Source: Gaiellasilicea sp963829845
GTDB taxonomy: Bacteria; Actinomycetota; Thermoleophilia; Gaiellales; Gaiellaceae
Assembly: GCA_963829845.1 (NCBI GenBank)
Contig: CAWHKD010000010.1
Location: 1-23,574 of the forward strand
Direction of reading: 5' to 3'
DNA length: 23,574 bases
The notes under the pieces are model-generated. The model did not search any database and was not told the DNA's origin. It saw only the letters and a list, made by a program, of their open reading frames with translations. Below are positions 9,735-18,247 of this stretch, in pieces; the stretch's first letter is position 1, and each line of letters begins with the position of its first letter. Both the position numbers and the translations under genes were made by a program.

Positions 9735-10355
9735 TCAGCCGATCTGGGGAGGCGCAGCAGCCGAGACCCTGGCGAGGGCGTCTCGCCGCGCCCGCGTCGG
9801 CGCGGGGCGTCGGCGGCAGCGCCCGGCGCGTGGGAGGAGCCGCCGGCGTGAAGTCTCCGGCTCGAGCTCGCGCTCGAGCCAGAGGCGAAGACGGTCGAAG
9901 CTCCATGCGGTTGCCCAGCCGACCAGCGGTCGAAACACCACGCGATCCAGCAGCGCTCCCGCGAGTCCGAACCGTGTGTCGTAGTCGAAACGGGTGAGGA
10001 ACGTAACTCCACGCTCGTTCGGGATGTAGCGCCAGTACCCGCAGCCCGAACGCACCAGGGATCGCCTGTCGTCGCACCAAAACCGGAGTGCTGTGGTGCG
10101 GCTTCCGTCGATCCCCTGCTTCGTCCCGACGAAGGCGCCCTCGCCGCGGATCTTCAGCCCGAAACCGATCCGCGTCTCGTAGAGGAACCGCTGCGGCTCG
10201 TCCTCGTTGCTCCTCGGGAGATACTCGATTCGCGAGAAGCGGAGATCCCAGCGTGTGTGCGGGTCAGGCTGCTGCGTTCGATCCCAGACCGCCTCGAGCG
10301 GAGCCTCGATCTCGACTGCCACGTAGACGGCGGGAACGTTCACTCCTTGAGTCAA
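9735..10355 (-). CDS. SRPBCC-superfamily protein
   Basis: START/polyketide-cyclase-like (SRPBCC) fold protein of 206 residues. The N-terminal strand VAVEIEAPLEAVWDRTQQPD is the classic opening of the family, followed by HTRWDLRFSRIEYLPR, a central sheet, SGCGYWRYIPNERGVTFLTR and the C-terminal helix FRPLVGWATAWSFDRLRLWL. Ligand and role are unknown. The last 45 or so residues are Arg/Pro/Ala-rich and look unstructured. I was unsure whether they are a genuine tail or a misread frame. The start is uncertain: TTG 10355 gives the longest frame, but GTG at 10343 or 10322 would also keep the whole domain. It is divergent from polA with only 16 nt between the longest starts. Confidence 0.7.
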   Translation of the reverse strand: MTQGVNVPAVYVAVEIEAPLEAVWDRTQQPDPHTRWDLRFSRIEYLPRSNEDEPQRFLYETRIGFGLKIRGEGAFVGTKQGIDGSRTTALRFWCDDRRSLVRSGCGYWRYIPNERGVTFLTRFDYDTRFGLAGALLDRVVFRPLVGWATAWSFDRLRLWLERELEPETSRRRLLPRAGRCRRRPAPTRARRDALARVSAAAPPQIG

Positions 10356-10359
10356 GCAC

Positions 10360-10365
10360 TAGACT
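10360..10365 (+). promoter_or_regulatory. -10 box for leaderless polA
   Basis: TAGACT ends 6 nt before the GTG at 10372, so transcription would start on or next to the G of the start codon. No Shine-Dalgarno sequence precedes that GTG, which agrees with a leaderless mRNA as is common in actinobacteria. No convincing -35 box is visible. The SRPBCC gene starts within 5 nt on the other strand, so the two promoters overlap. Confidence 0.45.
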
Positions 10366-10371
10366 CGATCC

Positions 10372-12963
10372 GTGTCACCAAAGACCCTGACGGGCCAGGA
10401 GTTGCAGCTCGACGACGGGCCCGCGCGCGACTCGGAGCTCTTCCTCGTCGACGGCAACAACCTCGCCTACCGCGCTTTCTTCGCCCTCCCCGAGGAGCTC
10501 GCGACGAGCGACGGCTTCCCCACGAACGCGCTGCTCGGCTTCGCGAACATGCTCTTCAAGCTGCTCTCCGACTACCGCCCAAAGGGGGTCGCGGTCGCGT
10601 GGGACTCGAGCCCGACCCAGCGCCACGCGGTCGCCGAAGCGGCCGACCTCGTCTACAAGCAGGGCCGCCGGCCGATGCCCGACCTGCTGCGCGAGCAGTT
10701 CCCGCACTTCCGGCCGATCGTGGAGGCGTTCGGCTACCGCAACCTCGAGTTCGAGGGCTGGGAGGCGGACGACGTGATCGCGACGCTCGCAACCCGCGCC
10801 GACGAGGCGGGCGTGAAGACGACGGTCGTCTCCACCGACCGCGACGCCTTCCAGCTCACCTCGCCGAACATCGTCCTGATGATGACGCCGCGCGGGGTCG
10901 CCGACGTCAACGTCTACACGCCCGAGCGCGTCGAGCTCCGTTACGGGATCCGGCCCGATCAGGTGCCGGACTTCATCGGGCTCAAGGGCGACTCGTCCGA
11001 CAACATCCCCGGCGTCCCCGGGATCGGCGACAAGACGGCCAGCCAGCTGGTCGCGCAGTACGGCTCGCTCGAGGAGGTGATCGCGCACGCGGACGAGCTC
11101 TCGCCGGCGCGGCGCAAGAACATCACGGAGTTCGCCGACCAGGCGCGGACATCGAAGGAGCTGGCGACGATGCGCCGCGACCTCGATCTCGACTTCGATC
11201 CCTCGCAGATCGTGCTCGAGCCGCCCGACCGCTCGCAGCTGCGCGAGATGTTCCGCCGCTACGAGTTCCGCGGGCTCCTCAACCGGATCGACGACCTCGA
11301 GGACGCGATCCCGGCCGCCGTGCCCGTCCCGGTCGCGGGCACCGTCGTCCCCTGGCGCGAGGGCGAGCTGCCGCAGGTGCACGGCCGCGCCGGGCTCGCG
11401 GTCGCCGACGGCCGTTTCGCGCTCGCGCAGGAGGACGGCGTCGTCGTCGGCCCCTGGGACGAGACCTCGCCTTCCCGGCTGCGCGACGCCGACCTCGTCG
11501 CGCACGACTTCAAGTCGCTGCCGCGGCTGACGATGCGTCCGGCGGACGACACGCTGATCGCGGCCTATCTGATCGAGCCTGGCCGCTCCGAGTACGCGAT
11601 CGACGACCTCCAGCGCGAGTACGGGCTCGAGGTGATCCCCGAGCCGGCGACCGAGGAGGAGACGGCGCTGCTGATCACGCGCGCCGAGGCCGCGCGGCGG
11701 CTGGCCGGGCCGATGCGGGAGCGCGTCGTCGAGCGCGGCTCCGAGCGCCTCTACGACGAGATCGAGCTGCCGCTCACCGCCGTGCTCGCCTCGATGGAGG
11801 ACGCCGGCGTCAAGATCGACACCTACCGGATGGGCGAGATCACGGCCCGCCTCGCCGACCGGCTCGAGGAGCTGGAGGCGAAGGCGTACGACCTCGCGGG
11901 CGAGGAGTTCATGCTCGGCTCGACGCAACAGGTCGCGCGGATCCTATTCGAGGTCCTCGGCCTGACGCCGGGCCGTAAGGGCAAGACGGGCTACTCGACC
12001 GATACGCGCGTGCTTCGCTCGATCCGCGGCGAGCACGAGATCGTCGGCGTGATCGAGGAGTGGCGCGAGCTCTCGAAGCTGGTCAACACCTACCTCGGCC
12101 CGCTGCCGCAGCTGATCTCGGAGCGTGACGGGCGCCTGCACACGACCTTCAACCAGGCGGCGGCTTCGACCGGACGCCTCTCGACGACGAATCCGAACCT
12201 GCAAGCGATCCCGATCCGCACCGAGCTCGGCCGCGAGATCCGTTCGGCGTTCGTGGCCGAGCAGGGCTTCCGGCTGATCTCGGCCGACTACAGCCAGGTC
12301 GAGCTGCGGATCCTCGCCCACGTCTCCGGCGAGCCGCGCCTTCGCGAGGCGTTCGCCCGCAACGAGGACGTCCACTCGGCGACAGCGGCCGAGGTGCTCG
12401 GCAAGGATCCCGCCGCGCTGACGAAGGACGAGCGCAACGTCGCCAAGATGGTCAACTTCGGGATCATCTACGGGATCTCGTCGTTCGGCCTCTCCGAGAA
12501 CCTCGAGATCTCCCGCGAGCAGGCGCAGGAGTACATCGACACGTATCTCGCCCGCTTCCCGCACGTGCAGGACTTCATTCAGCGCACGATCGAGCACGCC
12601 GAGCGCGACGGCTACGTGACGACGCTGCTCGGCCGCCGCCGCCCGATCCCCGAGATCCGCGTCCGCAACCGCCAGACGCGCGCGCTCGGCGAGCGCCTGG
12701 CCGTCAACTCCGTCATGCAGGGCACCGCGGCCGACGTGATCAAGGTGGCAATGATCAGGATTCACGACCGTCTGCGCGAGGAGGGGAGAGGCGCACGCCT
12801 CGTGCTTCAGGTGCACGACGAGCTCCTGCTCGAGGCACCCGAGACGGAGACGAGCGCGATCAAGGAGCTGGTCCGGCAGGAGATGTGCGGCGCATACCCG
12901 CTGGACCCGCCGCTGGCGGTCGACGTCGGTGTCGGCGACGACTGGCACGAGGCCAAGAGCTAG
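10372..12963 (+). CDS. polA: DNA polymerase I
   Basis: Intact 863-residue family A DNA polymerase for Okazaki-fragment processing and repair synthesis. The N-terminal 5'-3' exonuclease domain (about residues 20-300) shows LFLVDGNNLAYRAFF, STDRDAFQL and the helix-hairpin-helix GVPGIGDKTASQL. The middle domain has the fold remnants of a 3'-5' exonuclease (VAHDFKSLPRL, DDTLIAAYLIEP) but lacks the Asp-x-Glu metal-ligand motif, so proofreading is predicted to be absent. Polymerase motif A is SADYSQVELRILAH (near residue 637). The O-helix is RNVAKMVNFGIIYG with Phe at the site equivalent to E. coli Phe762. Motif C is LQVHDELLLEAP (near 814). Start GTG 10372 has no Shine-Dalgarno. It is followed by rpsA and coaE, a conserved actinobacterial order. 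Confidence 0.97.
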   Translation: MSPKTLTGQELQLDDGPARDSELFLVDGNNLAYRAFFALPEELATSDGFPTNALLGFANMLFKLLSDYRPKGVAVAWDSSPTQRHAVAEAADLVYKQGRRPMPDLLREQFPHFRPIVEAFGYRNLEFEGWEADDVIATLATRADEAGVKTTVVSTDRDAFQLTSPNIVLMMTPRGVADVNVYTPERVELRYGIRPDQVPDFIGLKGDSSDNIPGVPGIGDKTASQLVAQYGSLEEVIAHADELSPARRKNITEFADQARTSKELATMRRDLDLDFDPSQIVLEPPDRSQLREMFRRYEFRGLLNRIDDLEDAIPAAVPVPVAGTVVPWREGELPQVHGRAGLAVADGRFALAQEDGVVVGPWDETSPSRLRDADLVAHDFKSLPRLTMRPADDTLIAAYLIEPGRSEYAIDDLQREYGLEVIPEPATEEETALLITRAEAARRLAGPMRERVVERGSERLYDEIELPLTAVLASMEDAGVKIDTYRMGEITARLADRLEELEAKAYDLAGEEFMLGSTQQVARILFEVLGLTPGRKGKTGYSTDTRVLRSIRGEHEIVGVIEEWRELSKLVNTYLGPLPQLISERDGRLHTTFNQAAASTGRLSTTNPNLQAIPIRTELGREIRSAFVAEQGFRLISADYSQVELRILAHVSGEPRLREAFARNEDVHSATAAEVLGKDPAALTKDERNVAKMVNFGIIYGISSFGLSENLEISREQAQEYIDTYLARFPHVQDFIQRTIEHAERDGYVTTLLGRRRPIPEIRVRNRQTRALGERLAVNSVMQGTAADVIKVAMIRIHDRLREEGRGARLVLQVHDELLLEAPETETSAIKELVRQEMCGAYPLDPPLAVDVGVGDDWHEAKS

Positions 12964-13012
12964 CTCGTAACGAACTGTCACTCGGCTTCCCGAGCCGCCG
13001 CGAACTTCGGGC

Positions 13013-13018
13013 TATACT
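13013..13018 (+). promoter_or_regulatory. -10 box of rpsA, near-leaderless
   Basis: TATACT, a near-consensus -10 element, ends 11 nt before the rpsA ATG at 13030. The predicted transcript would carry only about 4-5 nt of leader, and no Shine-Dalgarno sequence is present. No clear -35 hexamer stands at 16-18 nt upstream. It lies in the 66-nt polA-rpsA gap, so rpsA probably has its own promoter. Confidence 0.55.
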
Positions 13019-13029
13019 CCGCGTCTCGC

Positions 13030-14548
13030 ATGGCCAACGACACGATGGAAAAGCCGATCGCAGCGGAGGAAGGCGTCTGGGTAGCCGGTCCCGACGGCGA
13101 GTTGATCCCCGACTACGAGTCGACCTTCCCCACGATCAACGAGGGCGAGATCGTGCACGGAACGGTCGTCCGCGTCGACAAGGACGAGGTGCTCGTGGAC
13201 ATCGGCTACAAGTCGGAGGGCGTGATCCCGGTGGCCGAGCTCTCGATTCGCCGCTCCGTCAACCCGGCCGACGAGGTCTCGGTCGGCGAGGAGATCGACG
13301 CACTCGTGCTCACCAAGGAGGACGCCGAGGGTCGGCTGATCCTCTCGAAGAAGCGCGCGCGCTTCGAGCTGGCCTGGAAGAAGATCGAGGCTGCCGCCGA
13401 GTCCGGTGAGCCCGTCGTCGGGCGGGTGATCGAGGTCGTCAAGGGCGGCCTGATCCTCGACCTGGGCGTCCGCGGCTTCCTGCCAGCGTCGCTCGTCGAC
13501 ATCCGCCGCGTCCAGGACCTCGACGAGTTCATGTCGACCGAGCTTCGCTGCAAGGTGATCGAGCTGAACAGGTCGCGCAATAACGTCGTCCTCTCCCGCC
13601 GCGCCGTCCTCGAGGACGAGCGAAAGGATCAGCGCCAGCAGATTCTCGATCGGCTCAACCCGGGCGATATCGTCGACGGCACGATCTCGAACATCGTCGA
13701 CTTCGGCGCCTTCGTCGACCTCAACGGCATGGACGGCCTGATCCACATCTCCGAGCTCTCGTGGAGCCACGTCAACCATCCGTCCGAGGTGCTCGAGATC
13801 GGCCAAGAGGTCAAGGTCAAGGTGCTCGACATCGACCGCGAGCGCCAGCGCATCTCGCTCGGCCTCAAGCAGACGCAGTCGGATCCCTGGCAGCAGGTGC
13901 TCGAGAGCTACTCCGAGAACGACGTCGTCGAGGGTCGCGTCACCAAGGTGGTCACGTTCGGCGCTTTCGTCGAGATCCTGCCGGGCGTCGAGGGGCTCGT
14001 GCACATCTCCGAGCTGGCGCAGCACCACGTCGAGAATCCGCGCGAGGTCGTCTCGCAGGGTGACGCTGTCAACGTGTTGATCCTCGAGGTCGACGCTGAG
14101 CGCCGTCGCCTCTCGCTCTCGCTGAAGCGGGTCGAGGAGGGCCAGGAGCCGCTGCCGCGAGCCGACGGCGGCGAGTCGGTGCACCTGACACCAAATCTGA
14201 ATCTGTCGGAGGACGTTTTCCCGGCCGGCGCGACCGAGGACCGAGACCGAGGCCGAGGCCGGCGAGCCGGTGGTCGATACCGCCGAGACCGAGTCCGAGA
14301 CCGCCGAGGCCGTGGTGGCGGAGACCGAGACCGCGGAGGCCGAGCCGACGGCAGAGGCCGAGCCGGCCGCCGAGGTCGAGCTCGAGGACGCCCCGGCGCC
14401 CGAGTCGGACGCCGCCGCGGAGGTCGAGCTCGAGGGCGAGACGACGACGGACGCCGAGGCCGCTGCGGGCGACGAGCCGGTCGACGAGCCGACGGCTGAG
14501 TCGGACGCTGCAACGGGCGACGAGCCCGAGTCCCCGCCAGCCGCCTAG
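13030..14548 (+). CDS. rpsA: 30S ribosomal protein S1 (frameshift before acidic tail)
   Basis: Four S1 RNA-binding domains are visible. Their opening blocks are GEIVHGTVVRVDKDEVLVDI, GEPVVGRVIEVVKGGLILDL, GDIVDGTISNIVDFGAFVDL and NDVVEGRVTKVVTFGAFVEI, and the last two carry the GLIHISELS/GLVHISELA signature. Four-domain S1 proteins are the usual actinobacterial form; the protein brings mRNA to the 30S subunit. After about residue 400 the frame breaks near 14236-14246. The sequence ACCGAGGACCGAG has one G too many for the acidic tail ETEAEAGEPVVDTAETE to stay in frame. Unrepaired, translation would run to 14499 with an Arg/Gly-rich tail instead of the Glu/Ala/Thr-rich tail that ends at TAG 14548. 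The acidic frame shows the normal GC-rich third positions. Repaired length is about 505 residues. Confidence 0.93.
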
Positions 14549-14724
14549 CCAGCGCGAGCCCGGCTCCGAATGAAGCACCGTGCTGCCGAGCCGCGCTCAG
14601 CGGCGCGATGCGGCGTCCTCAGTCGCGTGCATAGCTCCGCTATGAACGCTCCCTGCGTCCTTGCTTCGCACCGCCGATCGCGTCTCGTCAGCGGGTGGTC
14701 ATCCTGAGCCGGGCTCGCGCTGGC
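14548..14724. repeat. 177-nt imperfect palindromic element filling the rpsA-coaE gap
   Basis: The outer arms are perfect inverted repeats of 19 nt: GCCAGCGCGAGCCCGGCTC at 14548-14566 and its complement at 14706-14724. The exact middle is a small hairpin, CATAGC-TCC-GCTATG (14630-14644), centred at 14637, while the midpoint of the outer arms is 14636. Between them the halves also pair imperfectly. The left-half block starting GCTGCCGAGCCGCGCT matches the reverse complement of the right half (GCTGACGAGACGCGAT) at about three of four positions over 32 nt. It starts on the last base of the rpsA stop and ends one base before the preferred coaE start. No coding potential is evident. It may be a mobile palindromic repeat, a terminator/processing hairpin, or both. 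Confidence 0.75.
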
Positions 14725-15312
14725 GTGCCCCGGCCGGTCGCGGTCGCCATCACCGGCGGAATCGGTGCCGGCAAGAGTGAGGCGTTGTTCGCGTTCCAGA
14801 AGGCGGGCGCTGCGACGGTGTCTAGCGACGAGATCGTCCACCACCTCCTCCGTAGTGACCCCGACGTGAAGCAGGCGATCGTCCGCGAGTTGGGGGAGGA
14901 CGTCCTCGACGACGACGGTGTCGTCGACCGGAAGCGCGTCGGCAAGATCGTCTTCGGCGACCGGGCGAAGCTCGACTTCCTCGAGAAGCTGCTGCACCCG
15001 CTCGTCACGGCCGAGTATCTGCGCTGGCGCGAGCAGCTCGGCGAGCTCCCGAACCCGCCCGAGGTCTGCGTCACCGAAGTGCCGCTCCTGTACGAGACCG
15101 GTGGCGACAAACGCTTCGACAAGGTGGTCGTGATCACCGCGCCGGCAAAGCTCCGCGAGCAGCGGCGGCGCGTCACGCGCGACGACCGCGACCTGCGGTT
15201 GCTCCCGGACAAGGAGAAGGTGAAGCGCGCCGACTTCGCCTACGTCAACACCGGCACGCTCGACGACCTCGACGCCTGGGTCGCAGGGGTGATGCGGGAG
15301 CTGACGGGATGA
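14725..15312 (+). CDS. coaE: Dephospho-CoA kinase
   Basis: Catalyses the last step of coenzyme A synthesis, phosphorylating the 3' hydroxyl of dephospho-CoA. The P-loop GGIGAGKS stands at residues 11-18. Further family blocks are SSDEIVHHLL (SADxxxH equivalent), the lid-side LEKLLHPLV, and VTEVPLLYETG followed by KVVVITAPAKLREQRR. About 195 residues from GTG 14725, the normal length. An in-frame GTG at 14695 would add ten residues encoded by the arm of the palindromic element, so I prefer 14725. The stop overlaps the next start (ATGA at 15309-15312), indicating coupling to the transglycosylase gene. Confidence 0.93.
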   Translation: MPRPVAVAITGGIGAGKSEALFAFQKAGAATVSSDEIVHHLLRSDPDVKQAIVRELGEDVLDDDGVVDRKRVGKIVFGDRAKLDFLEKLLHPLVTAEYLRWREQLGELPNPPEVCVTEVPLLYETGGDKRFDKVVVITAPAKLREQRRRVTRDDRDLRLLPDKEKVKRADFAYVNTGTLDDLDAWVAGVMRELTG

Positions 15313-15851
15313 AGCTCGCGACGCTCGGCCTGCTCGGTATCGTCGTCGCCGCGTTCGGGTTCTACGTGCTCGAGACGGAGCCGCGCTGGTACGAGCGCCT
15401 GCGCTATCCCCTCGAGTACGAGGAGATCGTCGTCGGGCACGCCGAGAACTACGACCTCGAGCCGCACCTCCTCGCCGCCGTGATCTACCAGGAGTCGAAG
15501 TTCGAGGCCGACGCGGTCTCGGCTTCCGGAGCCGTCGGTCTGATGCAGCTGCTCCCGGCCACAGCGCAGGGGATCGCCGACCGCACCGGCGGCACGGGCT
15601 GGCACGAGCGCGACCTCGTCAACCCCGAGCTGAACATCCGCTACGGCTCCTGGTACCTACGCCACCTGCTCGACAAGTACGACGACGAGGAGCTCGCGCT
15701 CGCCGCCTACAACGCCGGCCAGGCGAACGTCGACCGCTGGCGGGAGGACGGCGTGGGGATCCAGTTTCCGGAGACGCGGCACTACGTCGAGCGGGTCCAG
15801 GCGCTGAAGGCGATCTACGCGCGCGCGTACCGCAGCGAGCTCGGCCTCTAG
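15309..15851 (+). CDS. Membrane-anchored lytic transglycosylase (Slt family)
   Basis: A 180-residue peptidoglycan lytic transglycosylase (SLT domain, GH23 type) that cleaves the MurNAc-GlcNAc bond with 1,6-anhydro product formation. An N-terminal hydrophobic segment (about residues 3-20, LATLGLLGIVVAAFGFYVL) would anchor it or act as an uncleaved signal. The catalytic Glu is in VIYQESKF (near residue 62). The other family motifs are GAVGLMQLLPATA (about 75-88) and AYNAGQ (about 133-138). It starts inside the coaE stop. Its own stop codon overlaps the stop of the convergent FTR1 gene (CTAG at 15848-15851), leaving no room for a terminator between them. Confidence 0.92.
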   Translation: MKLATLGLLGIVVAAFGFYVLETEPRWYERLRYPLEYEEIVVGHAENYDLEPHLLAAVIYQESKFEADAVSASGAVGLMQLLPATAQGIADRTGGTGWHERDLVNPELNIRYGSWYLRHLLDKYDDEELALAAYNAGQANVDRWREDGVGIQFPETRHYVERVQALKAIYARAYRSELGL

Positions 15852-18244
15852 CGAGCGGAGGCCTTGCTGCCGACGAGCTCGGGCTCGCGGTCGTGACGCT
15901 GGACGGCCGGCGCTGCGCTGACCGGCACCGAGGAGATGATGCGCCTGCGCTTTCGTGCCCGCAGCCGCTCGGCCGCGAGATAACTGCCGACGACGAACAC
16001 GGCGGCTCCCACCTGCGCGGTGACGCCCTCCCAGGTCGGGTAGACCCCGAGCCAGGCTCCGGCCCAGTACGGGAGCTGCAGCCCCTCGATCGGCGTCACC
16101 GGCAGCCAGCCGACGACCTGGAACGTCTGCACGGTCGTGCCGACGAGGATCACGAGCACCCACGTCATCAGGATCCCGGTCGCGATCAGCATCTTCCGGT
16201 GCGGCAGCTTGCGCTCGAGCACGATCGTCAGGCCCCCGACGGCCAGCGTCGCAGCGAGGCCGAGCATGACGCCCGGTAGGACCGCGAGGATGCCGGCCTC
16301 GAGCGTCAGCGCCTGCAGGAAGAGGACGGTCTCGAACCCCTCCCGGTAGACGCTCGAGAAGCCGAGCAGGGCGAGCCCGAGCACCTGCGCCGAGATGAAG
16401 CCGACGTGGGAGCCGCGCAGGATCCGCTGCTTGCGCTTGTGGAAGTCCGCCAGGTGCTCGGCCCAGTAGACCCGGTGGTAGAACCAGTTCAGGATCAGCA
16501 GCAGCACGCCGATCGCAATCACGGAGACGATCGCCTCGAGCTTCTCGCCGTAGCGGGCGAGCGAACCGAGCACGGTCTGGGCGACCACCCACGTGATCGC
16601 TGAGGCGACGAGTGCAACTGCCGCGCCGGCGAGTAGCGGCCGGCGGTAGCGCCGGGCGGGGCCGACCATGCTCGCCATCAGCGCGGCGAGGATGAGGACC
16701 GCCTCGAGTCCTTCGCGGAAGACGACGATGGCGCTGTTCGAGATCACGGCGCCGGTCGAGCTGCTCGAGCCGACGCGCTGCGCGGCCTGCTCGAGCTCGG
16801 TCTGGAGTGCGGCGACCGACTCCTCGAGCTCCGCGCCGGCGTCCTTGCGCTTGACGAGCTGCACGAGCCCTGCCTGGTCGCCGTCGCCGTACCAGAAGAG
16901 ACCCTCGATCCGGCGGAACAGCGAGGGAGCGATCCCGCGCAGCCGCTGCTCGGGCCCCAGCTCGAAGATCCCGTATGCCTCCAGCCGCGCCTGCTCCGCG
17001 CGGCCCCAGTTCCCTACCTGTGCGGCGGCTGCGAGCCGGTCGAGCGAGGCCGCGATGACGTCGAAGTCGGCGCCGGAGGCAGCCTCCTTCCAGGAGTCGG
17101 GATAGAGATCCTCGACGAGCCCGAGCGCGCGGTCGGTTCGGGCACGGACGGCTTCGGCAGGCGCTGCCCGACCGGCGCCCGCCGCGTCGAGGGTCACACC
17201 GAGAGCCGCGACGATCGCGGTCAGCTCTCGGGTCGCCGCCGGGTCGCGGGCGAGCAACTTAGGCGAGATGTCCGCGAGAGCGGCCGCAACGGCGTCGCGG
17301 AAGCTGATCGCCTCCTGGATCTCGAATGCGAGCGTGACCCTGGTTCCCTCGACGCCGCGGTCGTACTCGATCGGCACCAAGCGGAGGAAGCGGTCGAGCT
17401 GGCCGGCGCGGCGAGCCTGCTCCGCCGGATCGAGCGGCGCGGCGCGGAAGCCCTCGAGCACGTGCGCGACGTCGTCGACCGCCGTCTCTACCGTGCGCTG
17501 CGTGCCGAGTGACGCCGCTTGCTCCAGCCCGTCGAGCGCGCGCCGGAGCTCCGCGGCCGCCGCGTCGCCGCGCTGGCTCCGGTAGCTCGGCGCGACGATC
17601 GCGCCGTACCCGCGCGCAAGCGCCGCTGCTTCGACGAGCCGCGCCGAGAAGCCGCGCCGGGACGCTTCGACGGCGTCATCGAGGGCGGTTCGCAGCTTGG
17701 CCTCGTAGGTGTCGAGCAGATCTGTGCGAATCGACCGCGCTGCTGCTTGCGGCCGTGCCTCCCCGCGCGAGAGTGCTGCGACGGCGAGCGTTGCGTCGGT
17801 CCCGGCGCGGGTGAAGCGCGTGGGGGCGCGGAACTCGCGCACGAGGAGCCACTGGCGTGCCGAGGCGGCGTCACCATTCCTGGCATCGGTCACCGCTCCG
17901 GTCAGGCCTGCGCGGAGGAGCGTCGTCCAGGCGGTTGTACGAGCGTCGGCGAGCGCCCGAGCATCACCTCCGGCGGCCGTCCGTGCCTGGGCGAGCGCGG
18001 CGAGCAGGTCTCGTCGGAGCGGGGCGGGGAGACTCGGCGCGATCACGGTCAGCGTCGTGTCGGCCCTCGCGACGAGCTCTCGGGAGCGCTCCGTCTCGCC
18101 GAGCGCGAGCGCCGTCTGCGCCGCCCCGAGGTCGCGCCGGGCGTCGACCGCCTTGGCCCAGCCCCCAGGCACGCTCGCGCTCGCAGGCGCCGCGGCCAGC
18201 GTGGCGGCGGCAAGCGCTACCACGAGGATGGCCGAACGACGCAT
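15848..18244 (-). CDS. FTR1-family iron permease with large N-terminal extracytoplasmic region
   Basis: A 798-residue protein. Residues 1-24 form a cleavable signal peptide ending APASAS. About residues 25-490 are soluble, helical, Ala/Arg/Asp-rich and extracytoplasmic. The C-terminal 300 residues form the FTR1/EfeU permease with about seven membrane segments. Both iron-transport motifs of the Arg-Glu-Gly-Leu/Phe-Glu type are present: VVFREGLEAVLIL (near residue 510) and SVYREGFETVLFL (near 635). The ending RKRRR followed by a polar tail would face the cytoplasm. It starts 3 nt after the stop of the EfeO/imelysin-like gene, so the two are one operon. Family knowledge points to ferrous or ferric iron import across the cytoplasmic membrane. 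No DyP peroxidase (EfeB) gene is present next to it. Confidence 0.88.
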   Translation of the reverse strand: MRRSAILVVALAAATLAAAPASASVPGGWAKAVDARRDLGAAQTALALGETERSRELVARADTTLTVIAPSLPAPLRRDLLAALAQARTAAGGDARALADARTTAWTTLLRAGLTGAVTDARNGDAASARQWLLVREFRAPTRFTRAGTDATLAVAALSRGEARPQAAARSIRTDLLDTYEAKLRTALDDAVEASRRGFSARLVEAAALARGYGAIVAPSYRSQRGDAAAAELRRALDGLEQAASLGTQRTVETAVDDVAHVLEGFRAAPLDPAEQARRAGQLDRFLRLVPIEYDRGVEGTRVTLAFEIQEAISFRDAVAAALADISPKLLARDPAATRELTAIVAALGVTLDAAGAGRAAPAEAVRARTDRALGLVEDLYPDSWKEAASGADFDVIAASLDRLAAAAQVGNWGRAEQARLEAYGIFELGPEQRLRGIAPSLFRRIEGLFWYGDGDQAGLVQLVKRKDAGAELEESVAALQTELEQAAQRVGSSSSTGAVISNSAIVVFREGLEAVLILAALMASMVGPARRYRRPLLAGAAVALVASAITWVVAQTVLGSLARYGEKLEAIVSVIAIGVLLLILNWFYHRVYWAEHLADFHKRKQRILRGSHVGFISAQVLGLALLGFSSVYREGFETVLFLQALTLEAGILAVLPGVMLGLAATLAVGGLTIVLERKLPHRKMLIATGILMTWVLVILVGTTVQTFQVVGWLPVTPIEGLQLPYWAGAWLGVYPTWEGVTAQVGAAVFVVGSYLAAERLRARKRRRIISSVPVSAAPAVQRHDREPELVGSKASAR

Positions 18245-18247
18245 GAC

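Noticed and set aside
10375..11928. A minus-strand open frame of about 517 codons inside polA
   Set aside because: Antisense shadow of an intact, highly conserved gene.
14270..14548. A separate small acidic-protein gene downstream of rpsA
   Set aside because: It is the natural continuation of the S1 tail once one base near 14241 is removed; no independent ribosome-binding site.
14695..14724. Start of coaE at GTG 14695
   Set aside because: Would encode the palindromic arm as ten extra residues before a protein that already has normal length from GTG 14725.
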